A stretch of DNA of 64,000 nucleotides from Dirofilaria immitis (lineage: Eukaryota > Nematoda > Chromadorea > Rhabditida > Onchocercidae): NCBI GenBank assembly GCA_024305405.1, contig JAKNDB010000107.1, positions 930,001 to 994,000 on the forward strand, read 5' to 3'. The notes under the pieces were generated by a model. That model was not told the origin of the DNA, made no database searches, and was given only the letters and a program-made list of their open reading frames with translations. A program made the translations under genes and the position numbers. Each line of letters starts with the position of its first letter. Position 1 is the stretch's first letter. This document shows positions 53,341 to 64,000 of this stretch, in pieces.

Positions 53341-55700
53341 AAAAGGAAAGAAAAAAACAGATTATGCACTCACTTTGTTTGCCAAAAATTTGAAATCCGT
53401 GAAAAAACAGTATACAGCAAAAGAAGGAAAACATCACAATACGTCATAAGGAAGCATTTTTAATGCCGAAATTATGTCACATACAGAAGTCATTTCAACG
53501 CTCCAAACGATTGATGAATAAAATCAGTAGTTTTCTTCAAGATCTCCAAGTCAATATTATTTACAGTATGCAACATGCCTTATGATTATAGTAGCAACAC
53601 AAATAGCAGCCGCGATATATGCTGTCATGCAGTCATACGATAGGTATTCATCTTGTACTTATGCATAAGAATCTTCACTGCAAATTACTTTTTATTTTCA
53701 TTCTTGCATACAGAATCTTTGATCCATCCTGTTTATATCTTTTTTTTTGATTTAATGAGTTACAGTTCGAACAAGATTTTCAACAAATTTTGAAAGCGTT
53801 GCTAAAATTATACAACGGAACAGATACTGCAAGAAAAATGTCCTGCGATATAGTGCTGGTGAAAGCTTCATGAAAATAAATTACTGTCGAGATTAAAAAA
53901 CAATGCCAGAAGTCTGCCAATGAATCCTAAGATCACTTCTGATTAGTTCCCAATTTATGCCAACATTGTTTCAAACATTAAAACTCGTCAATAATTATTT
54001 TCTCTTTATGGTGCACTACTGATGAATGACAGTAGTTATAATCATTACAATTTAACGATTATCACAATTTCTTCGCAATTATCAGCAGACGAACAAATTT
54101 TGCTTTGATTTCTCTTTTAGTCCAATTCCAATTAAATTTCAGAGAAGCAGATTCCATGATCTCTCCCTCGCGATCTTATAACAATAGCACAGATGATATG
54201 GATAATTTACAGAAACCTTGTTGTGATATAGATTCGAACAGCAGTGATTGCAATGAAAGTGGTTGGTATCATCTAACTGATCGAAGATATTATTTCCCAC
54301 CAGCTTGTTGTCAGCAGACAAAGACAGGACATTGATGGAATTCTATTCTACATTATCTAGATATGCCGATATCAGTGATCATTTTCATTAAATTATATTT
54401 GAAATTTTTAAAACTTTGTCCAACGAAATCATTTTCTGTTACCTACCCGCACTTTATGCTAAAATTTAGAACAAAATTTAAGAATTCACCGATCTGAATG
54501 GGAAAAAAACTTAAAAACAAGCACTTCTCACCTTGCACCCACACATTTTTACAATGTTTCAATTCTATTTTTTGTGATAAATAATTCTAATAACAATTTT
54601 AATTGTATTCGTTTAAATGTTTCATTTCAGGGCTGCTATGCTAAAATTAAAGATTCGATGCAAGCCCTATCGACTCATTTCAAAACTGTTGCATAGAATG
54701 TAATCACTATTACATTGATACAGGTAAAGTAGATACTTGAGTAACGCAATTTGCTCTAAGCGTCAAATTTAGGCACTTGTCTGATTTCCGGACTTTTCGC
54801 TGAATCCAATCAAAATTTTACCACTCGTTCCCCAAAGCAATTATTTCAAATTCTTACTAAATTAATCGCTGTAGAAAACATATATTTCCATACACCTTAT
54901 TTCTTTTTGCAAAAAGAAATTTGATAGTTTTCAAAGACGAATATGTCCTCAAATACCTTAAAATTACAAGTTTCTCGAACGGTACGAATGGATCTGGAAC
55001 TCACTCAGCTATCATAAAATCAAGCAGTTTCAAGTAATTTTCAAAAGCAAGTCTTTCCTTTCAAATACTTGATATTATAGTGACATTTAGCTTATGCAAC
55101 GCTGCTGATGAAGATGAATATTATTAATACTGACAGGTTTATAATCTTAATCCCTTGATGTCGCATTTTCTTTTCTATATATGAATTGATTAAAATTATC
55201 GGCAAATATTGCCGCCCGTTATTTTAAAATAAAGCTCAGAATGCCGATTCTATCAGAAAATCATGCTAAATGTTCGGCATCCCAGCTGTGTAAAAAACCA
55301 GAAAAAAAAGCATATACAAACACGGGGATGTTCAGAACAGCAGATCTCTATGATGATAAATTCCCCGGAAATGATAATATTCCTTATGAAGAATCTATCC
55401 AAATGAGACGATCTCGAAGAGATAATTCCAAAATAATTTGCATATGTGACTAACTATAACATATCGAGGAACATTTCCATACGTTCATTGAAAGTGCAGT
55501 AAATGAAGATAAAAGAGATCGATGAGAAGATTTTACTCTCTAAATATTCAGGAAATATACGTAAAAGGTCGCTCCAAACAACGAAATGGGAATATAGTTT
55601 AAAACGAAAATATTAGACACTGGTCACTTTACGATTGAAAAAGAGAAACTTATTGTCAATGAGACGCAATTTACACGAATTTTAGGCCCAAAATTAAAAA
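52330..55700 (+). repeat. Diverged direct repeats flanking the tetraspanin pseudogene
   Basis: A block at about 52350-52450 (AAAGCTCAGAATGCCGATT, AAATGTTCGGCATT) recurs at about 55195-55290. A second block with ATAATTTGCATATATGACTA and GTCGAGGGACCATTT occurs at about 52705-53040, 53085-53340 and 55365-55690. Copies are strongly diverged. The pseudogene sits between the outer copies. Confidence 0.65.
53563..55127 (+). pseudogene. Tetraspanin pseudogene (segmental copy of 46.0-47.8 kb)
   Basis: Five exon copies with intron remains match the last five exons of the tetraspanin gene, so it arose by DNA duplication, not by retrotransposition. Exon copies: 53566-53640 (YATCLMIIVATQIAAA, one-codon damage and donor GT changed to AT), 53766-53872 (ends in an in-frame TGA), 54211-54333 (PCC followed by Asp, CCG motif lost, then a frameshift and TGA), 54631-54723 (Trp codon changed to TAG) and about 55073-55127 (TM4 tail, degraded, still ending EDEYY). 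The copies of the first two exons found at the live locus are absent. It cannot encode a tetraspanin. Confidence 0.92.
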
Positions 55701-57190
55701 ATATTATATAATTACGTAAAGTATACGCGCCATAATTTTACGAAAACACGATAACAGTGAAAAATTTTTTGAATCTGTTAGTGTTAATGAATTAGAAAAT
55801 TACATAAGATAATGTGCATGTGCATCCTAAGTGCAACTGATCAAAGTATTTAGACCGCAACTTATGTTTTTGCATTTTACCATGCATGATTAGACTACAA
55901 AAATCCAAGGAAAAAAAAACTTAAATGGTTATTAAATACGAATTAACTAACTGGCATTTCGTCGATTTTTGCGTAAACAAAACTTCGGACAAATATTTCA
56001 AATCCAGTTTCTCCCATTCCAAATTATTTAATTCCAGAATTACTGCTCCAATAATGAATTGGGAGATTACACCAAATATTGATTCCTATTCATTATATGC
56101 TTCACGACTGAAAGCTCCAATATTTGACTAATTTAAACAGTTCAAAAATCAAAGTGCATTCTGGAATTTTTTGGTCATAACTAACACATCTACCTATCAT
56201 CAATTCGTTTTTAGATATTTCTCTTAATAAAAGAATAACCGATGCATTATATTTTACAATGGCCAGCAAAAGCTACAATCTACTTCCTTAGAAATAAAAC
56301 TTATCCGCAGCAGAAAGTACGAATTATTATGGATTAAAATTTCAACACAATCAATCTTCTCCGAAACGAAGATGTGAAGAAATAACAACATCGCATAGGA
56401 TCTCCATAAAAGCAATGCTATATTTCCACAAGATGTCACAATTTAATTAATTAAATCCAACTCTTACTAACGATTCTTTCAATTTTCTAGAAAGTAACTT
56501 TCAAAGTTCGTAACTACTTTATAATGATAATAATAAGACTTTGTACAACATTTCGTACATAATGAGCATCGTATTTCTATATTTTGCAGTTAGTAGGTTT
56601 GATTCCAGCAATTAAAAAGCTGTTACAAGCCCAGTTATCAAGTAATAGTGTAATTCTCTATAAGAAATCATGCAAATCCTGGTTAATAACACATACCTTC
56701 GATTGAAGACTTCTTGGAACAACGATATGCAACAATAATAGAGTGCCAATGAAACTACTACAATTGTCTCAATCTGACAATGGAAAAAATGTCATTTATT
56801 GCGCATATTCCTTCGAAGCAAATAGCTGATCTAGGACTGATAAAACCGCATTCGATGTTAGTGATGAAATTAAGTGAAGGACTTCTCAATTTGAAGAAAT
56901 AAAAACTTGTTTCAGCATATTCCACATGAAAACTAAACGCACCAAATATATACAGTAATAGAACAGGCAAATAATGAAAAACAGAACAAAATGATATTCA
57001 TACCGCAGTCAGTTCTTTATTCAACTAATTTTCTTCCACACCAATCGCTACTGCTATGAGCAACATCTCTTGCCAAATGACATTCCATAAACATTCCTCC
57101 ACTCCCCGATAATTCAATAAGCTCCTCTATCATACTTTTTATGCATAAATTTTGCTAAAAAAACCGTCTCGGCATAACATTAATCTTTAG
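55700..57190. other. Region without a resolved gene
   Basis: GC is higher than in the filamin introns. Some minus-strand open stretches look membrane-like (for example NIALLLWRSYAMLLFLHIF near 56,400), but I could not join them with splice sites. Confidence 0.35.
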
Positions 57191-57193
57191 TAC

Positions 57194-57384
57194 CTCATAT
57201 ATTCAATCGACTTCTGATTCCTGAACAAAACATAATGCATGGCATAGTAGTTACCAAATGATAATGCTGGTTTAATTATCGATCAAATCATTTCACACAG
57301 CTTAACCGGACGATGAAATCCCAAATCAGTGATTCTATATTTCCACTTCCCATGCCGACCATGAATTCCACCAAGTATATTCAA
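57194..57384 (-). pseudogene. Broken coding fragment, unknown protein
   Basis: The minus strand reads LNILGGIHGRHGKWKYRI, TDLGFHRPVKLCEMI, then an in-frame TGA at 57285-57283, then SIIKPALSFGNYYAMHYVLF and RNQKSIEYMR, ending at a donor-like GTACTA. The composition on both sides of the stop looks coding. I do not recognise the family. It may be a relic of a gene related to, or once part of, the minus-strand gene just upstream. Confidence 0.4.
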
Positions 57385-58399
57385 GCTTCATTATGACACA
57401 ATTCCCATAAATGAAAATCAGCAATAAGTTTCAATTAGTCAGCTCATCGAATTGCAACTCGTTTATAGTCTGAACGTTTTACTGGTACCCACTGATATTT
57501 AATGATTCTTATAATTTCACAGTACTGCATTTCATGAACAAAGTCCCGATTAGAAGGCACAATTATTTTAAGCACCTAGAAAATTCTTGATTAGGAACGC
57601 TAAATCTCCTTTTTTGTATGCATACCCAACTGTAACAATTATCTATATCATCAGTGTATTCGATAAAATTAGTTGGTAAGCCATCATTGATGTTTATTCG
57701 CCTCATATTTTCACATTAACACCTGAACGAACTAGTTTAATCAGATTTCGTTGATTTCATCAATTTAATAAACTATTCGTTAATGATTTGCCATGATAAT
57801 CTAGTCGGTATATGCTTCAAACATGCCAGGGAAAAAGAATATCTCAGACTTCAATTAATTGACAGCATACTGACAAGTGTGAAACGTATGAAAATAGAGA
57901 AAAACATTCTGATACTGCAGATATATGAGATGTTATCAAAGTGGAAACATATCTCTGATACGATTTTTGGAACACTGCTTATGCAGAACTGACTACATCG
58001 ATAACTTTAAATTTGGTATCCATAAATTGACCATCTTCAGATCCAAAACTTTCATTTTACGAATTTAATATTTGCTTTCTCCACTGTTTTGAGAAATCCA
58101 GAACTAAGCGTTTTGTACATTTCAACATTTCGAAACACTGTACAAATCTCTCCTACTGCAGCACCTTGAAAAACTCGTAAGAGTCCAATTTAAACTTCAT
58201 GATTATGATTTTATGTAATGAATCCCATATACTTATCTAACAGCATCTGAATGAAATATTTCACATAAAATCCATAGGTGCCAGAATATGCAAACTATAA
58301 TTGCAAACAGAACTTTCTTCTCTATTCATTCTTTTACCTACAGTTTTTCATATTCATTTAAAGTTTCTGATCTCAGTCACATCTTTATTTTCATCAAAA

Positions 58400-59137
58400 C
58401 TATGTTTCTTTCATATATCCCAGTATAATTTTAGGAGTAACAATTTGCAGCATACCAAAAAGTAAAACGATAAGTAATAAAATTCTTGTCGCAATCATCA
58501 AAATTTCAATATTCATTTGTACTGATTCGGAACTGAAACCAAATAACATCCATAGGTCATTCCACGTCATCGCATAATATTAAGACAATTCCATATCAGA
58601 AACCACACCCATCTCTACGTAACGAAAAAGCCGGCAGTAAAAATCGGGAATCAAATTTGCACAAGCAAACATCATACAATGAAATGTCTGAAACTCAACG
58701 CCCTGTGGTAAATATAACAAAATAGCACCGGCTGGGCCAATTTTAAACTGTTTCCATATTTCTGTAACCAATACGACAACATACTCTGATAAAGCCAAAA
58801 TAAACAGAAATAAAATCTAATAAGAATCATTCATTTTCTAATAAAAAGAAGAGAATCCTTACTATACTTCGTCCTTCCTTAATCAAGCGAATGAAGCGTT
58901 CTGCATTTAGACTTGCAATATCTATAACTAATCATCTTTTTTTCTGTCCTTCTCCACTGATGCATTAAATGTCGATTTTGTTACTAATAGCTATTATTAA
59001 TTTCATGAATCTACAGACGGTAACCATTACTGACGTTCATCCAACAGCAGAATGGCTTGGAAAACCATGCAAGCAATCAAGACCCTCATCTGGAATAACA
59101 TTATATCAACGATGTCGAACACATAGAAACATATGAA
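58400..59137 (-). CDS. Multi-pass membrane protein, unknown family, last four exons
   Basis: Minus-strand exons 59137-59035, 58921-58863, 58816-58587 and 58532-58400 join with consistent phases (leftover 1, 0, 2) across introns of 113, 46 and 54 bases, the last two acceptors being TTATTAG and TTTGGTTTCAG. The translation is hydrophobic: MLFQMRVLIACMVFQAILLL, HIASLNAERFIRLIKEGR, ILFLFILALSEYVVVLVTEI, GPAGAILLYLPQGVEF and ILMIATRILLLIVLLFGMLQ, ending GYMKET and TAG. The order helix, polar ER-containing turn, helix recalls the TM3-TM4 part of a serpentine receptor, but I do not recognise the family. Three further candidate exons upstream (59698-59602, 59559-59505, 59467-59418) read RTYVIIMLVGHSEFEILL and VYGRFTSIVSFSMVLF but need introns of only 37-42 bases. 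It could be a recent pseudogene. Confidence 0.5.
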
Positions 59138-60240
59138 CTCTCAACTCACTACTAATAAATATTTCAATTTACAATAAAGTCCTCATCTATTAACTGAAGT
59201 AACAGCTTCACAAACCACATTATCAAACCTCAATCACGAATTTCACAACTGCATCCGATATCATCAATATAGCAGATCCTAAATTTTAATGATAATATCC
59301 TGTGCATTAAAAGAAATCGTTACCTATTTTCACTCTGAAAGTACAGCACCATTTCTACAACAAACTTTCCCATTTAAGATAGGGATACTATACAGAGATT
59401 CTAGATATAGCTCAAACAAATAATACCATACTAAAACTGACAATGGATGTGAATCTTCCATAAACGCCTGAAGATCAAATCCTCCAGGTATAAATCATTG
59501 TTACCGGTAACATCATGACAAGCACACAATAAGCCGATATTCCTTTTAACAAACGCCGCCTGTTCCGAAGCAAAATTCCAATTCTTCAGCATTCCTTAAA
59601 CGTTCATTCGAGAAAGGAGAATCTCAAATTCACTATGTCCTACAAGCATGATTATTACATAAGTTCTTTTGAATACTACTTTGTCCAGTCGACAGCAGCT
59701 GTAAAAAAGAAAAACAGAATAGAACTCAACATTCTTTTACAATCATCCATTATACACAGTGTTTATTAAATTCCTGATTTCCACACATCAAAAAAATAAA
59801 TGATAAGAGATAAAAGAACAAATTTATTTGTAGCGCCCATTTATATCACGCATAAAAATAAACAAACGTATTCTATTTGTATGATCAACACACAATTCTT
59901 ACGGATATGATATCTCTTTCATGCGCTTTCCTTACTGTTAAATTGCAAGTTTCCAATTCTGTCGAGAATGAAAAATTAGTTCAAAATCGCATGGTCGATA
60001 GCGAAACAAAATTAATTCAAAATTTGCTTCCTCATCAAAAAAATTACAAATATACTGTAGTGAAGAAAGACCATCTTGACTCGCTATAAGATATAGAGAT
60101 TTCAAAATTCTTGAAACTCAGTAGCTCTCTCAAATGGATGTTTTGTGTAATATTTCTCGATCACTGCATTTGATATTGACCGTAGAACAAAATCGAGCAG
60201 GAATAATACGAACACTGAGGAGAAAGCGATAGAACCTTAC

Positions 60241-60430
60241 ATCCTGCTGCGTCTGACGGGCCCATACTCCCCTCCCGTTCACATTTCCAATAAACCGCCG
60301 CCTGCCACCCTCACACAACCACCCTCGCACGACCTCTCCAGATTGACAACATCTTCCGAAATGACCGGAACAGCCTGAACCGGAGGAACCAGACACCCCA
60401 CTAACCACGCAGCGAACACTAGTGAATTGA
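60241..60430 (-). other. Putative G-rich 5' leader exon of minus-strand gene
   Basis: Downstream of a TATA box the minus strand is G-rich and ends CAGCAGGAT before GTAAGG, a consensus donor. It is open in one frame but the translation is Gly/Arg/Cys-rich and low-complexity, so it is more likely untranslated leader. It would feed the membrane-protein gene at 58.4-59.7 kb (inference). Confidence 0.45.
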
Positions 60431-60450
60431 ATCATCTTATCATTTTGGTC

Positions 60451-60460
60451 CCTTTTATAG
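60451..60460 (-). promoter_or_regulatory. TATA box, minus strand
   Basis: The minus strand reads CTATAAAAGG, a near-consensus TATA box, about 30 bases before the G-rich leader. Confidence 0.5.
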
Positions 60461-60489
60461 ATCATTCTCTTGCTTCTCAAACATTCCAA

Positions 60490-61250
60490 TCAAAAATTCC
60501 AACCAATCATAACTTGTTGACTCACTAATTCTGCATCGCGATGCACTATTAGCAGAGAAAAAACAAAGAAATGATTATTTCAACTACTTGTATGTTGAAG
60601 AGTCAGCTAGACAGCTTTGTAATTTGTATAACCATCTATTATGCGCTATTTCTTACTTCAATTCTTTTGAATAATTGTCTATCATATATTATTTTGTAGC
60701 GGTTCTATACGATAATGATATTTCTAGGACGATCGATTAGCAGAAAGATATAAATATAAGGTATAGAGAAAGAGAGGAGGGATTGCGGTGAAGGGCATAT
60801 TGAGAAAAAAAAAAACGAATGCCTGAGTGTGTGTATCTTATAGTGAAAGAGAGAATCGGAGACTGAGAATTCCCGGGAAAAGTGTAGGCGTTCTTTGAGG
60901 TGTCTCTGTCAATTTGCTTTTGAACAAATCATCACTTGCAGCTCATAAAATTTAGAGCAAAGAATTCGAGATCTGTCGTAAAATTCATCGAGAAATTCTT
61001 GACGATATCGTGGATGAATGCAATATAGATCGTAAATTCATTTATATCTCTCATTTTGCATGCATGATTTATGATACTTATCGGATAAATTTTAATTACA
61101 TTAAATTTCGGACATTTTGAATAAAATTAGTTTTAGTATAGAAAACAAATTCAGATGTTATAGTTCCCGGAAACTGCGAAACATCTAAGAAATGATCAGT
61201 GAAGTTTTTCTTTTTTTTCATATATCTCCTAAAAAAAAGAATTTTCAGAG
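60490..61250. other. Intergenic stretch between divergent promoters
   Basis: No coding evidence. A purine-rich segment lies at about 60765-60860. Confidence 0.5.
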
Positions 61251-61269
61251 AATTTACGATGAATAGCCG

Positions 61270-61665
61270 AAGAAATCTGCGAATGTTTATTTTCATTTTT
61301 AGCGAATAAAATCGCACCAAAATTGTAAATAATTTATTATCATAGTATATCAATGCCTTTAGAAGAATTTTTCTTCGTTGATATGAGAAAAATATTGATG
61401 CGAAGTAATCTGCGATGTTTATTTTTATTTTTAGCGAATAAAATCGCACCAAAATTGTAAATAATTTATTATCATAGTGTATCAATGCCTTTAGAAGAAT
61501 TTTTCTTCGTTGATATGAGAAAAATATTGATGCGAAGTAATCTGCGATGTTTATTTTTATTTTTAGCGAATAAAATCGCACCAAAATTGTAAATAATTTA
61601 TTATCATAGTATATCAATGCCTTTAGAAGAATTTTTCTTCGTTGATATGAGGAAAGTATTAACAC
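61270..61665 (-). repeat. 132-bp tandem repeat, 3 copies
   Basis: The motif GCGAATAAAATCGCACC recurs at 61302, 61434 and 61566, exactly 132 bases apart. Each unit also holds GAAGAATTTTTCTTC, an inverted repeat. Because 132 is divisible by three the minus strand stays open through all copies (44-residue unit, e.g. SYQRRKILLKAL, YDNKLFTILVRFYSLK), giving a 195-codon frame that is most likely non-coding. Confidence 0.88.
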
Positions 61666-62092
61666 GAAGTTTTCAAACGACAAAAAGTCGCTTAACCCTG
61701 ATCATAACTAAATATTTCTCTTTCTAAACTAACAGATTATTCTCATAAATATAAGATTTATGGGATAACTATTGCTCGGAAAAGACTAAGAATAATAACA
61801 ATGATTGATACACAAACTTGCTGCTTCTAAAATTTGTCGAGAAAAAATCAGTAAACAATATGTTATGCTCAATCTCGAATATCATTACTGCCGATTATTT
61901 GCACTATTGCAAAGTAAAGTAAAATGCAGAGCAATTAAAAGTTAAGCATTATGATTGTTTGTTTATAAATGAACATTTGGTTTGTCTGATTATTATATAA
62001 GCACTCTCATTCGCGTTGAGCGAAAGATTATTGCTATGCTGATGAAAAAGGAAAGTTTGATTCAGGTATTCTCTTCATTTGCAGTAATACTT

Positions 62093-62142
62093 CACGTCGA
62101 CTACGTCGACACGTCAAGATTAATTCCACGTCAAACACGTCA
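62093..62142 (+). promoter_or_regulatory. Cluster of five ACGTC cores (UPR/ATF-type elements)
   Basis: ACGTC occurs at 62094, 62103, 62111, 62128 and 62137. Three of these are CACGTCA, the reverse complement of TGACGTG, the core of the ATF6/XBP1 unfolded-protein-response element; the one at 62127-62133 is preceded by C and so matches TGACGTGG in full. They lie about 360-410 bases upstream of the TATA box at 62502. Function is inferred from the motif. Confidence 0.5.
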
Positions 62143-62477
62143 CACTCCCACCCCATCCTCTCAGCATCGTCAGCATATTTCGAAATAAGCAGCAGCTCAC
62201 TGAGCCATTCCAAATTGCATTTAAACAAGCACGTATTATTGATCGTTGAGGATACACCAACACTAATCGATGAGCTGATGCTCAGTTCTGCCACAATCAT
62301 CTCTTTCAATTTGTCACACCGTCTCTCTACAACTCTATTATCATTTTTTCGTTTTCACTGCAATGCATTCTCTCAATTGCATGTTGTTTGCAGAGTGTCT
62401 GGTAACCTATTTCTTTTACTTATTTTCTCTAAAAGGCACATTTCGAAATCAACAAATTCGATATGCAGTGGGTGGAA

Positions 62478-62487
62478 CTTCTAGAAG
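62478..62487 (+). promoter_or_regulatory. Heat-shock element
   Basis: CTTCTAGAAG is a perfect inverted pair of HSF1 units (nTTCn-nGAAn), extended by weaker units on both sides. It lies 14 bases upstream of a TATA box, the usual arrangement in nematode heat-inducible promoters. Confidence 0.5.
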
Positions 62488-62501
62488 AATCTCTCAGCGC
62501 G

Positions 62502-62510
62502 TATATAAAG
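62502..62510 (+). promoter_or_regulatory. TATA box, plus strand
   Basis: TATATAAAG, a consensus TATA box, followed about 30 bases later by a GC-rich leader. Confidence 0.55.
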
Positions 62511-62534
62511 CTGCTCTTCATACAACACCATTAT

Positions 62535-62764
62535 TATTGGCTTGCAGCGATGGGAGAGATGGGACGGCCGGGATTTGGTCCGCTGGTGTCTGCGGGTGAT
62601 TCAGTTGGTAGTTGGTGGTGTTGTCGTCGTCGCTACTGCGGGTATTGTGAGGAAGTTAGGCGGATGTAACATGAAGTGGGTATGCCAGTAGTTCTGTGTG
62701 TTAGGAGGAGGAAGACAGGACGAATTGGTTCGGTGAAGATTGGAGCAGGTTGCGACTTTTCAAG
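62535..62764 (+). other. Putative G-rich 5' leader exon of plus-strand gene
   Basis: G-rich sequence downstream of the TATA box, ending TTTTCAAG before GTGAGT, a consensus splice donor. It holds several short ATG frames with early stops, so it is probably untranslated. The start near 62535 is inferred from the TATA position. The coding part of this gene was not found and is probably beyond the window. Confidence 0.45.
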
Positions 62765-64000
62765 GTGAGTGTGAAAGTATAAAGTTTTATATTTCGGAAG
62801 TTGTGCTAACATAAACATCGAGATGGATGACCTTCTGATCATCTGCTATTATGACCTCTGTGCTTACCATCACATACATGAGGCATATTCAATAGCGAAT
62901 ATATGGTCATTTGGAGCCATACGATTATTTATGATCGTTAAGAAACATTTAAAAATGCCTTTTTCTATTGTCTTTGGGAAATTAATATTATTTTCAGGTG
63001 TGGTAAAGAATGAATGGTAGGACGTCAGTTAGCGTATGTTTAGTTCACAGAAATTCATGTCAGAATCATTGAGAGCAGTGTTAAGGGCCTTAAGGTTTAC
63101 AATTTTGTGCTTTCTAGTAATAGTGAAACTATCTTTTCGTCCCGTTATCTATAACTAATTTCCAGACATTGGAGGTGGTGAATTTCTAGGTTATATGTAT
63201 TCAGATATAATAGAAATCATCTAGCAAAAATCTAGTTATTTTTGAAAAAGGATGCCCCAAAATGAAAAAATACACAGCAATGAATTGGAGATTTTCAGGA
63301 TTGAAGAGGTTGAGTACCCCTCAGATAGGGTTGAAGACGATTCTTGAGTTATTATGTAGCGTCATCGTGAAGCAGTGAGGCACAGAAACACCCGAAAGAT
63401 CTGTTACGTTACGAAGTTTGGGTCCAGACCGAATAGAACCAGCCCGGGTATCCTGTTTTGAAAAAAACTTGTGAAGAAAATTGACACTCATTTCAAAACA
63501 TAATGAATGAAAATGCTGCATTTGTCTGTAGGAAAGAAAAGTTCTTAGAATTCAAAACAAATTTAATAGCTCTTGTAAAGCCACTGATGGGTGTAGTGAT
63601 TAACCGCAATGTTTTTTCATCGTTTTCCGTTGTCAATCGTCAAATTTTTAGTACCGTACCTTCTATAGTTGAGTTTGAAAATAATTTGGAAAACTTAATC
63701 AGAAGCAGCATTTGTAATTCGTGTATGGTAATTCATTAGAGGTAATTTAATATTCGCATAGTTTGTATATAGAAAATAAAATCGTTGTTAGACATTGTAA
63801 GTAATAGAAATAATTGATAAATTGGTGTTTTTTAAACCCCTTCCGTCACATCTAGCATAATAAAATGGTGGTTGTGCTTCTAAGTAGTAAATACTCTTTC
63901 TTGACAGAAGTAGTGGTCAAGAAAAGGATATAATGTGAAGCTTGAAATGACGATAGTCACGAGGAACAACAGGAACAAATGAATACTTTTGAGAAATAAA
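62765..64000 (+). other. Probable first intron of plus-strand gene
   Basis: A possible acceptor TTATTTTCAG ends at about 62998, but no convincing coding exon follows. Short open frames at 63321-63739 on both strands have no recognisable product. Confidence 0.3.

Noticed and set aside
58969..59136. A 55-codon plus-strand frame with a signal-peptide-like start (MSILLLIAIINF) and two cysteines
   Set aside because: It lies antisense to minus-strand exon 59137-59035, which is supported by phase-consistent splicing; the hydrophobic start is a mirror of that region and there is no other support.
60130..60489. Gly/Cys/Arg-rich 119-codon minus-strand protein
   Set aside because: The frame runs from upstream of the TATA box through the leader and past a consensus donor; better explained as GC-rich 5' leader than as coding.
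61096..61683. A 195-codon minus-strand frame with a 44-residue repeat
   Set aside because: It follows entirely from a 132-bp tandem repeat whose length is divisible by three; composition is low-complexity and there is no splice or domain support.

Overview
AT-rich eukaryotic DNA with many small exons, GT-AG introns ending in TTTCAG-type acceptors, and nematode-like gene content. It looks like a parasitic nematode, most plausibly filarial (clade III). One bacterial DnaE-like fragment inside an intron would fit DNA from a Wolbachia-type endosymbiont. No cellular bacterial genes or operons are present.

Region 1 (1-37,058, + strand) is the 3' part of one very large filamin gene, most like nematode FLN-2. 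I could chain 54 exons, almost all phase-consistent, giving about 2,870 residues. The order is about five Ig/filamin repeats (the first cut by the window edge), a ~635-residue Ser/Thr/Tyr/Asp-rich linker, about 17 more Ig repeats (a short Lys/Glu-rich exon interrupts them after the second), and a proline-rich tail. The actin-binding CH domains would lie left of the window. At least seven places need a one-base correction, nearly all in short A-runs, so the raw reading frame is broken although the protein is plainly conserved. The introns carry many minisatellites.

Region 2 (37,059-44,801) is AT-rich intergenic DNA with tandem repeats. Region 3 (44,802-47,766, +) is a tetraspanin gene whose first exon I could not find. 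Region 4 (47,767-53,560) holds a 28S rRNA fragment (-) and a tRNA-Thr-like relic (+). Region 5 (53,563-55,127, +) is a decayed segmental copy of the tetraspanin gene, flanked by a diverged repeat family, with one patch nearly identical to the live gene that suggests gene conversion.

Region 6 (about 57.2-60.5 kb, -) has higher GC and contains a phase-consistent multi-exon membrane-protein gene that I do not recognise, a probable TATA promoter with a G-rich leader exon upstream of it, and a second broken minus-strand coding fragment downstream. Region 7 (60.5-64 kb) has a 132-bp tandem repeat. It then has a promoter-like stretch on the + strand: five ACGTC cores resembling unfolded-protein-response elements, a heat-shock element, a TATA box, and a G-rich leader exon ending in a consensus splice donor. 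The gene it drives is probably mostly beyond the window. The two promoters would form a divergent pair about 2 kb apart.
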